Positions 54,733-64,000 of a stretch of DNA of 64,000 nt are shown here, in pieces. The stretch is taken from assembly GCA_021397835.1 (NCBI GenBank), contig JAJFZO010000344.1, positions 7,068,001-7,132,000 on the forward strand, given 5' to 3'. The notes beneath the pieces are model-generated. The model did not search any database. It saw nothing but the letters and a program-made list of their open reading frames with translations, and was not told the DNA's origin. Position 1 is the first letter of the stretch. Every line of letters starts with the position of its first letter. Origin of the DNA: Moringa oleifera (taxonomy: Eukaryota; Streptophyta; Magnoliopsida; Brassicales; Moringaceae). A program made the position numbers and the translations under genes.

Positions 54733-57017
54733 TTAAGCTGGTATTTGATAGAGATGTCTGTGAATCAGTGCACGGGTCTGCCTCCACAGCTTTTGTGCTT
54801 CAGATTCATCATTTGCTAAGACCGAGCAGTTACTTTCATTGCAGTCTGCAAAGTATTTCCCAGTGACCCCTTCTGCCTGTGGGCTCAAAGCAACATAGCA
54901 TGTGGTTGATGCACCCTGCATCCACAATTCCATGCACCATTAACATCACACACACACACTCAGGAATCTCTTGACAGGCACAACTGACACACAGACACGT
55001 CTAGTCAAACCTGAGATGTAGATTTCAGTAGCTTGGACGCAATAAAATACAGAGAATCTGCAGACAAAAAATATATGAAAGTTTTTCACATTTTCTGGTA
55101 CCACTTCATGATTCACATGCAAAATAATTGAGAGGGCAATGGGAAAGTCAAGCTTATTAACGTTGATACTTGCCTGTAATTAACTTATTATGAGCTCTGA
55201 TAATTCCAGTCTTTACAATCCCTGGATGAACTGCATTGATGGTTACACTTGCGTTCCTGGCCTGCAAGTTGACAGTGCAAAACTCCATTAACAACTGGGA
55301 TCCAAGAGAAGTATGAAGTGAATATACGGAAGGACGACTATTAATTAACCTTCAGCTGTCTTGCCATTTCTTTGGCATGCAATATGCTGGCCAGTTTTGA
55401 CTGTGCATAAGCCCTTGTGCCATTATAACTGCAAATCAAAGGAATAAAGGGTTACCTTCTAGTATTGCTTCACTCTTTTGACAATATTTATAAAAAAAAG
55501 GTGAGAAATTTTACTTCTTTGGGTTGAGCATCTTGTGGAAGCAGAAGTTTTCTCTCTTCACCCAGCTGTGAATAACAGAAGAAAGATTTATGATTCTTCC
55601 TTCAATCCCTGTTTGGTTTGCTGTTTCTATCATTTTCTCTACCAGCATTTCTGTCATCAAATAATGCCCTGTGAAACCAACATTGCAAGAAGAGTAAGCC
55701 TAAGTCTTGCACTTCATAGAGATGTAGTAAGCTTTCAGCTTCCATGCAGGTTCTAAGATCTGACACCAGGCTTTTACCAAAGCAAACAAAAAGCAAAAGA
55801 AGAAGAAAAGGAATCTGGACTTAGTTTGAGCCAAGAATTCTAAGAGACAAAAGACTAAAAGAGCAGCTCATTGGGGCATGGTGTGCTGCAATATATTGGA
55901 CCACAGTGACAGGCAGGGTCTTGGTTAGGTTTCTTGTTTATGGAGGGGCCAAGCCAACCATTGTTGATGGTGACAACAGTGGAAGGAGTGGGTGAGCTTG
56001 CAGAAATCAAGGTGATAACTTAGTAAACAAGAGGTACCCATTAAACATAAGACTAAATTATGACCACCCAAGAAAATATTGTCCTTGAAAAAGACATGAA
56101 GGAGTGGCAAAAATTACCCAGGTAATTTGTAGCGAATGTCATCTCAATTTTATCTTCAGAGAATTCCAATTTCTGAGAGAATATCCCGGCATTGTTTCTG
56201 CAAATTGATTTCCATCTTTTAGTTCTCATTAATATCTATACACGCTATTCTTCGCCATAAAAGAAGAAAAAGAAAAGAGAGAGATACCCACATGAGGATG
56301 TTAAGGGGTAGGCCTAGAGCTAGGAATTCAGAACAAAATCTCTTAACAGAAGCTAATGAGCTCAAATCAATCTCAAACAATCTAATCTCAGCATTTGGAG
56401 TCTCTTTTTGGATTCCTTCTTTCACTTCAACTGCTCTCTTCAGATCCCTGGCTGGAATCACAACTCTCACTCCTCTCTTTGCTAATACTCTCGCTGTTTC
56501 AGCTCCAATACCTGATGTTGCTCCTACAACATCATCACAATCCAATACCAACAAGCTTTTAATATATAATTAATACCCAAAACAGCAGATACGTTCTAAA
56601 CGAATAAAAAATTGCATGAGAATTTAATTATATTAATTTAAGGTTTCATTAGATTGTAAACTAAGCCTGGGTGGAAACTTTTGACCAAGAAAATATTAAA
56701 AAGAGATCTAGGAGCCACAAAAATACCATATCTGGGCATGACAGAAAAGAAGCACTAATGAATTTAATACAACCTAGTACACTGATTGTAGGGAGAATAA
56801 TACAAAAGTATGATATCTAGACTGAGATTATATGGGTGGGAGATTATACTTTCTTGGGAGATGGCCTAACAAATAATATAATAATGTGACAATATGTGCA
56901 TGGAAGCTAATTAAAGGTTGTTTTTTATCATGTGAAGATCGAACCCCTTGTCAAATCCATGAAATATCTGTCAGAATTGCTGAAGTTTATGGAAAGAAAG
57001 GTGAAACTAGCTGTGCG

Positions 57018-57063
<46 letters not shown>

Positions 57064-57483
57064 GTTGGGTTCAAAAAGTTGACAAAGGAAACAACTATGG
57101 CGCCATATCGTCATCATCATCACCGAATCTAAAACTCAAATTCAACTAGAAAATTGGTGAATCACATTCAAGAAAACTCTTGGAAGGTAGAAGCAAGAAG
57201 GAGAAAAATTGCGAAAGCATACACAAGAACTTAGTTTTGCAGATGTATTGAACCCTTTTTCCTTGCACCAAGAAGTGAAAAGAAAATATGGGAGAGAAAG
57301 ACACAGAAGAGACGTTTAATCTCCATGAGAGTTTCTGTAAAGAGACTAACCAGTGATTATAGCAGTCAGTGTAGAAGAAGAAGCTAAGCATGAACAGTGT
57401 TCTGTCACTTGCTCAGCTGTTGATCTTGAACCATAACCGCTTGGGCCTGCAATGCCTGCTAAGTACCTCAGCGCTTCCTTCAT
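54733..57483 (-). CDS. TIC32-like short-chain dehydrogenase/reductase
   Basis: Eight exons (57483-57351, 56523-56292, 56197-56118, 55668-55515, 55428-55350, 55261-55174, 55057-55011, 54915-54733) encode 331 residues. The N-terminal MKEALRYLAGIAGPSGYGS is typical of the plant TIC32 clade. The Rossmann fold has the NADP-type GATSGIGAETARVLAKRG loop spanning the first splice, an NNAG motif, INLSS with the catalytic Ser, and AYAQSKLA with Tyr207 and Lys211 of the YxxxK pair. It ends with the clade's ASTTCYVALSPQAEGVTGKYFADC. TIC32 in pea is an NADPH- and calmodulin-binding subunit of the chloroplast inner-membrane translocon; many paralogues are simple reductases of unknown substrate, and this could be either. 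Intron 6 starts with GC (AG|GCAAGT). Intron 1 carries a long GT/GA microsatellite. Confidence 0.93.
57014..57062 (+). repeat. Compound (GT)n(GA)n microsatellite
   Basis: A GT tract runs directly into a GA tract, about 48 bp in total, within intron 1 (56524-57350) of the TIC32-like gene. Compound dinucleotide arrays like this are usually length-polymorphic. Confidence 0.9.
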
Positions 57484-60400
57484 GGAGGATATGTGAAAGC
57501 TTTGGTATCAGTGACACAAGATAGCACTTAACCCACAAACTTTCTCCACTATATATATAGTAAATATATATATTTCTGCCAACATAGAGAACAAGTAATT
57601 TTCTGGTAGTTAGTGGACCACTCGACGTTAGCGTGGTCTATACCAATGGATTCTGCCATATATCTAAATGGTCCAGCACTTTTTTCAGTGAATGATTGGC
57701 TGAGACTTGGGATCAGCCTTGCTGGCTATAGTCCATGGACTAGCTGATCTTAATCAGTATTGTGTTTGTGAAGATGCACCATTATTCCTTTGTCTTTCTT
57801 TACTCATTATGACTGTCTGTCCTTCTTGGGTGGCCTCCAATTTCTGGTGGCCTGTGTGTTTTGTTGTTTCCAGGTGTCTTTTGCTATTACAAATTAAGTT
57901 ACAAATTCAGTGCTTAAACCAAAGTAGAGAGTGTTGTTAGTTACAGTCCTTAGGGTCATGAAGTAGCAAAGCTTTGGCTTGTAAATAGTGTTTCACTGTT
58001 TTTTATCTTTTTTGATTTTTGTTTTCAATGGCTTGGTTAGTTGGATCTGACATGGCCACAACCTGCCAATCAGATATTGACTTTCTTGTTAAGAGACATT
58101 GCAAGGCATTACTATGTCTTCTTATTTTCAAATTTGCTTTCACTGGGGCATTTTAAAGCAGAAGATATATCCAGCATTTATCTGGTGAAGAAATTAAAAG
58201 ATTTTCTTGTTGCAGTACCCCATGTGAAGAAAGATCCATGCAGCCATGTCTTTTCTAGGACCCCAAACAGGAAACACATGTATACTGCCTTAGTGCCCTA
58301 ACTGACATCCCTTGTATTCCCACTATTGCTTCAGTGGTTGAAGATCAACCAAGTGATCTTCTCAATGGATGGTGTCTGTGACTCTTTTGCTAAAGGTTCA
58401 CATTGATCAGAAGCCATGAACCTAACTTATCTGGTGTGCACATATATGTCAAGTGATTCACACGTGAACATCTAGATAGTCCAATTAATGATCATAATAT
58501 CACTTGAAATTCTTCTGGTAAAAGAAAAAGATAGAAGAAACCAATATCTGGGCAAGGGAGCATTGCAGACAAAAGTGCTTTTGATGGAGATGAGACCGTG
58601 CCACTCACGTCTCCTTTTGGTCTCCATTGCCAAAATTTTCTTTCCCATATCCTTTCGCTTTGCGAAATGATGGCCGGTGTTGGAGACTTGATGGACTAAA
58701 AGAGAGCAATGAAGTTGACTCCTCAACAATGGAGTTGTGAAATGGCAATGCACAAGGGTCCCATTTGTTCCCCAACTCGCTTACACACTCTCATCAATTT
58801 GCCACAAGTTTTGTGTAGCACTCTCTCTCTTTGCTTTGTTCAACATGTGATCTTGCTGCCTCGCCATACCTTTGGCTTCACTCTTTTCACTCATTGCTTA
58901 CCCACAAAAGCATGAAAAGTTAGCAAAAGAAGATTGATTGGAAGGCCATATTTGCTTGTTGGAAACAAAAGCAACCTCCATTGATGCAAAAAAAAAAAAA
59001 AAAAAAAAACCAAAAAAATTTAGGGTTACTATTGGGGTCATTTAATTTAACCCGTTCAAGAGTACTCTACTTGTTACCTAATTCTGCTTGACAAACTAGC
59101 TGTAATTATGGGTTATTATATACTTCATGCCATAATGAAGTTATAACTTAACTCCCAAACTAAGATAAGACTTGGAAGTTAATCTCGGTAATTATTCACT
59201 TAGATTAACATTTTTACTACGTGATTTATACTATGGGATAATGATCAACTTTCAAATCATTAACAAAAATAATTAATAAGAGTAGTTTAACTTTGTATTC
59301 TATTAATTCCGATTTTGACAAAGAGAAAAGACGTACAGATCGCATGCCATGCTTGACCATTTGGAAAAAGAGAGAGAGAGTCTTAAACTTACCACCTAAG
59401 GTTGTCTTATAGCTCTTTTTCACTTACTTGACAAGTGAACAAGGCCTAACTGCAATTATCTTCATCAAATCACCACCAACTCCACCAAATCATTCTCGAA
59501 GATTTTTCTTTGAAACTTAAGCAATGTGATTAACTTTTTCACCCCAAGAAAACAACACCCTTTATATTAATTTAACCTAATTTGATCTCAAGATGAAATT
59601 AAACCGCACAATATTTAAATATAAAGCATCAGCTAGGTGGGTTTTCAAGCAGGCAAAATTCTCCATTACGTTTGAACAGATTAGTAGAACTAATTAACAA
59701 AGAATTAGCATTAGTGGAGAAGAGAGGTGGGTAATTGGATAACTTAGAAAATTCCCATGAAAGTAGAATTAAACCAGTCGTACTAAAGATCTAAGGGCCC
59801 TAATGTTGAAGATTATGTCTCCCTCTATCCATAAATTCTTCCTACCTGAATCGATGCATTCAACAAAGCTAAAATTAACATTGCCGACAAAGTAACCATA
59901 AAATTCTCTCATGTCAATCATATCAACCAACCCTTTGTCATCCTCAAGATTAAGAAAAAGCTTACAGTACTTAATCAAAAAGAACCCGTATTATCATCTT
60001 CATCATGACCCAAAAAAAAAATTAAAATCATCCTGATGAGTGCTATCCCCACGTGCCATGAGCCAATCATGCAAAGCCAAGTGACCCCATCGCCTAAGGT
60101 TGATGCCTAGGGAGCCAATCACGGCAAGGGCAGGGCAGTGTCAAGCTAGTGTTCCCTTTTTATTGCACCATCTAATTGAGATAATTAGCTAGCTCCTCCC
60201 TAAATTATCACTATGATAATCCTTGTTTAAGTACTTGAATAATAACAATAGATTTGCCATGTTTTTCTTTGCTCCAGCCCCTTGTAGGGCAAGATTTGGA
60301 GAAAAGTTCCCTTGTCTTTATCTTCATGGCTTCATTTCATGCACCACATCTAACCAAAAAGAGTGTTTTCTTCTTTTCTCTCTCTTATCTTTTTGCCAAA

Positions 60401-61453
60401 AAAACATCAAAAGAAACCCTAACAAAAGGAACCTCCCTCCCTTCATAGGACTTAAACCTAATGTTCTTAGGAGAGTTGATTAATATCAAGACATATACCT
60501 CCACATATCCGACATCAATATTTAAAGAATCTACTTAGCTTTGTGGTTACTTGACTTGTTGATCGACAACTTAGGTGATCAAAAAGTTTACATGGAAATT
60601 TCTTCGAAAATCAAAGCACAATAATTCAAAGACAATATCATGTGTTCGCCAAACAACTCTCCGGTGAGTGGATACAATATCCATAGTACTATAGAGGGTA
60701 GCAAAGGCAAAACAAAGCAAAATGAAACAAAACAAAATTACTTTTTACTTATGGCGCAAAAATGAAGCTTCAACAATTTTGTAGTTTCAAATGTGAAATG
60801 ATAAATTATTTGGTCTAGTGTTTGGAACGTGGAGTACTCTAAGCTTTCAAATAGTCCTCGGATGTCTTCACTTTAGGAAATTTGACACGAGCTACACTTG
60901 TCCGATTGATTGACACAAAGATAAATGTTTTTTCTTCGCCAGCTAGATATTGAATGAAAGCATCCTTGACTAAGCTAGCTTAATTATTAACATCAGCTAT
61001 TCATTGTTGCTATAATCAGTGCCCTAACTACCGCTTTGTCAACTCTTCTTAATCATTCTTTTATCTATAATTTACTGTATTTACTCAATAATTATATAAT
61101 TTATTACAATCTCTCTTTTTTTTTTAATAATGTGCATGAAAAATGGCCCAAGTGTCCAATTTTACCCTCAGTGTTGGACATGTGAATGGGCTTTCAGCCC
61201 AACTGAATGGGTTATGAGCCCAATGTTACCATGGGCCCATATCGAGTTGTAGTGAGGCGTGATGTCATAATACTATACGACTGCGTTTACGAACAGCAGC
61301 TTAACTCTGCCTGGTGCTTCCAGTTCACTTAACGGTGAACCCGTCCCACGGGACGCACTGCCCTTTTGCTCCATTTTGTCACCGTTGTGAAAATTTCGAG
61401 TCTCCCTCCGTTTCTCGAGGAATTAAATTCTAGGGTTCTTGGAAGTACTCCCC
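57484..61453. other. Intergenic, about 4 kb
   Basis: Upstream of both the minus-strand TIC32-like gene and the plus-strand FIP37 gene. It contains an A-tract of about 24 at 58987-59010 and AT-rich stretches at 59.0-60.0 kb. A small TA-repeat near 57553-57572 lies 70-90 bp upstream of the TIC32-like start codon. Frames such as 58041-58301 and 60223-60483 have no recognisable motif and no splice partners. Confidence 0.5.
61140..61453 (+). promoter_or_regulatory. FIP37 promoter with site II elements
   Basis: GGCCCA at 61145-61150 and the palindromic TGGGCCCA at 61232-61239 lie 215-310 bp before the start codon, with further GGGCT/AGCCC pairs between them. Site II elements are typical of housekeeping plant promoters. 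Confidence 0.45.
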
Positions 61454-63976
61454 ATGGCTTCTCATACGCATTTGGAAGACGTAAGTCCGACACTCTGATT
61501 ATTCACGTATACACGTGTGGGTGGACGTATGTCTTTGATTTAAGGTTTTTGCTCATTGGGTGAATCGTGCTTTGTAGGATGATGATTTTGGCGGGGATTT
61601 CTCCGGGAGTAATGGAAGGCGTTCAGGTGAAAATTTCACTTCGTCTTCACCGAAACACGGGTTATGTCTTTGTCATTAGTTGTTTCTGTTTAATTATTTG
61701 ATTTTTCTATGAAACTCAAGGTAATAAAAGAAGTTTTGGTGATCTGGAGGATGATGAGGATGATATCTTTGGATCAAAGAAGGTATTTTGGCATTCTGGT
61801 AACTCTTGCTTAATTTTGTCACGTGAAGTTGAGCATTAGTAGCATAGAACCAAATGGCGGGCTGTTCTTGGAAATTGGAAATATTCAACTGTAATGTTCT
61901 CTAAAAAAGTTAATGTTATCTTACTGGGTTGCATGTGATTTAGGATTACCTCGGACAGTCTATCCCACTTGTGGAATTCATGGTACTTGGATGTTTGTAA
62001 CAATGTGTGAATGCTATATTCTGTTCTGCAGTTTTGATAGTATTGAAGATGAGGGGAATAAAATTGGATAAACGTATCAATGAAGTGGTTGTAACAAGGA
62101 ATTGACCTGTTTGTTTTTTCGAAGAAATTACTGAGGACTCATTAGCTTTCTTTTTCCCTAACCTTCAGGTGTAGTGAGTACTTAATGTGCAATTATTTGC
62201 TCTTTTGGCCATGCCAAGGGATGTTAATAGAGTTGGACCGTCAAGTATTATTGTGGATTGGCTTTGACAATTGTAGTCTGACATGAAAGTTGATTATGTA
62301 GAGTAGTCACTCGGAGAGTATCAAGGGCTTTATCATGTTTAGGTTGTCTGTATTTAAGGACTGTTTTGATGGATAGTTTGAGATAATCAACTATCAGTCT
62401 TTAAGTAACCAACCTGAAATTATTCGTGTATTATCATTGCTTGTTGGCATCGTAGTTTTTTATGTGTAGGTCCTCCACATAACAATTTGCTCTTCCTTTT
62501 TTTAGTAGAAACTTCAAGTTATGGTTTCTACTTCAAGTATTTTTGAGAGTTCACTAATCTATTTCGTAGTGTCTTTGTTGAGGCTTAAAATTTTTATGTC
62601 TGCCTGTCTTATATCGTACACCGACTTGCAAATGCCAGCTTTGAATATCTTGAGGAACGGCATTTTGTTTACCCACATTGCAGGGCCGTTCAAAGGTAGA
62701 CGAAACAGCTCCTGGTGTGGCAACTGGGATGATTTTGTCTCTCCGTGAAAGGTACTCTGAGATCTACATGCGATTCACATTGACTTTTAGATTTCATTGG
62801 GGCCTTATGTTTTCTTGAAATTTTCTTTTGCAGTCTGCAGAACTGTAAGGATGCCCTTGCATCATGCCAAGTACGTGTTTATTTGTCAATTGATATAATC
62901 TGTTTACTCTTTTGTTGTATCCTTATGTATTGTGGAACTTGCATTAGGATGAACTTGAAGCTGCAAAATCAGAGATTCAGAAGTGGCATTCTGCATTCCA
63001 GAATGAGCCCTTCATACCAGCCGGAAAATCTCCTGGTTAGTTATGCATTCCGGCGGTCATTCTATTTGCTGTTTAGGGATCTAACTTCCTCTTTATGATA
63101 AATTTTTGTCTTTTGTCCTTTTTTTAGATTCAGAATTTTCATTTTCCTAATTTTTGGGTTCTGTTCTTTGCAGAACCAAAATTAGTGATTGATTATATCC
63201 AGACACTAAAATTGTCGGAAAAGTCTTTGAAAGAACAGGTGAGGTTTCAATATTTTAAGCTCATTATTGTGTCATCATTCATCTTTGAGGATCTCACCAT
63301 GGCCTGCTTCTATTATCAGCTAGAAATAGCAAAAAGAAAAGAAGCTTCATGCATTGTACAGTATGCAAAACGGGAGCAGGAGATGGCAGAATTGAAGGTG
63401 GGACCTTTTCTTTGGGTGGCAAACATATTCCTTTGTGATGAAACTTTTTTGTTGCTTCTCCTTTACAGGATGTAAAGGAAACATAATCAAGATTGGACCA
63501 ACCGAACCTAAGCCTTCCCCACATATGACAGAAGGATTTCATTTTTTATGGGAAAAATGTTTATTATCAAGATATTTATTACTCAGGGATCTCAGCACAT
63601 ACTATCATTCTTATTGCTTGCAATTTCTATCACTGTCTTGAGAAGTTGCAGCATTTTTCACCTTTTAGATGAAAAAGGAGTAAGTTGGAGAGTTTCCAGC
63701 AAACTGCCAGCATGGCTGTAGGGAAATGCAATGGCATCTTTCTTTTACTTATTTGATGCTCTCTATTTCTTATTTTCTTTTTCTTAATTTGGGGTGGGGT
63801 TTTTTTGGGTTTGGGGGTGTGAAGTGCGTTGGGTTGTATTCCTATACAGCTTACTAACTTGATTTTTTATTTGCATATAATTGCCTCATTATGTTTACTT
63901 GATATTGATTTCACTTTTGAATTTCTAGTCAGCAGTCAGGGATTTGAAAGCTCAACTCAAGCCACCTTCAATTCAG
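61454..63976 (+). CDS. FIP37: FIP37, m6A methyltransferase complex subunit (WTAP homologue), 5' part
   Basis: Nine exons are visible (61454-61480, 61578-61626, 61721-61782, 62684-62751, 62834-62870, 62948-63035, 63174-63238, 63320-63397, 63929-63976), giving the first 174 residues; the gene continues past the window, with a GT donor following 63976. The acidic start (EDDDDFGGDFSG) and RSFGDLEDDEDDIFGSKKG match Arabidopsis FIP37 almost word for word. So do APGVATGMILSLR, IQKWHSAFQNEPFIPAGKSPEP, LKEQLEIAKRKEAS and KREQEMAELKSAVRDLK. The second half begins the WTAP-type coiled coil. FIP37 holds the MTA/MTB methyltransferase pair in nuclear speckles and is needed for mRNA N6-methyladenosine and embryo development. 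All borders are GT-AG, and the first coding exon is only nine codons. Confidence 0.95.
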
Positions 63977-64000
63977 GTACTTATAGAAGTGTCTTTATCT

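Noticed and set aside
58987..59010. A-tract considered as a retroposon tail
   Set aside because: No recognisable element or target-site duplication precedes it; a simple homopolymer is enough.

Overview
The window is nuclear DNA of a flowering plant, most likely a eudicot and possibly a woody one. Genes are split by many short AT-rich introns with GT-AG borders, intergenic DNA is very AT-rich with homopolymer and GA/GT microsatellites, and the proteins belong to plant-specific families: plant UBX (PUX) proteins, neprosins, TIC32-type dehydrogenases, subfamily XI LRR receptor kinases and FIP37. I cannot name the species. Gene models below were spliced by hand; each has an open reading frame and exon lengths that sum to a multiple of three.

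Layout. 0.5-2.5 kb (-): secreted SOUL haem-binding protein. 3.0-4.2 kb (+): a three-exon, open but heavily shortened relative of mitochondrial trans-2-enoyl-CoA reductase, head to head with the SOUL gene. 5.0-7.6 kb (-): SEC14/CRAL-TRIO protein, probably plastid. 9.4-15.3 kb (-): a decayed L1-type LINE, itself split by a non-autonomous hAT-like element. 15.9-17.4 kb (-): PUX10-like UAS/UBX protein without a UBA domain. 22.0-24.7 kb (+): neprosin-family protein. 26.1-30.4 kb (-): JMJD4-type JmjC oxygenase. 31.2-35.3 kb (+): CDC48 AAA-ATPase, divergent from JMJD4. 37.8-41.7 kb (-): LRR-XI receptor kinase. 41.8-48.8 kb: long AT-rich gene-free stretch. 48.9-53.9 kb (+): kinetochore protein SPC25. 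54.7-57.5 kb (-): TIC32-like short-chain dehydrogenase. 61.5 kb to the end (+): 5' part of FIP37, the WTAP-like subunit of the m6A methyltransferase.

How the genes relate. These are mostly unrelated single-copy genes, as expected of plant euchromatin. There is a loose proteostasis theme: the UBX protein would be a CDC48 adaptor, CDC48 is the ATPase it would recruit, and JMJD4 is known in animals as a translation-termination-factor hydroxylase. Linkage here need not mean co-function.

Most unusual points: the shortened reductase gene with an intact frame and a mitochondrial-like leader, three GC-AG introns in two genes, the hAT-like element nested in the LINE, and an inverted repeat of about 110 bp just downstream of the neprosin gene. 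I found no operon-like cluster, CRISPR array or other clearly new system.
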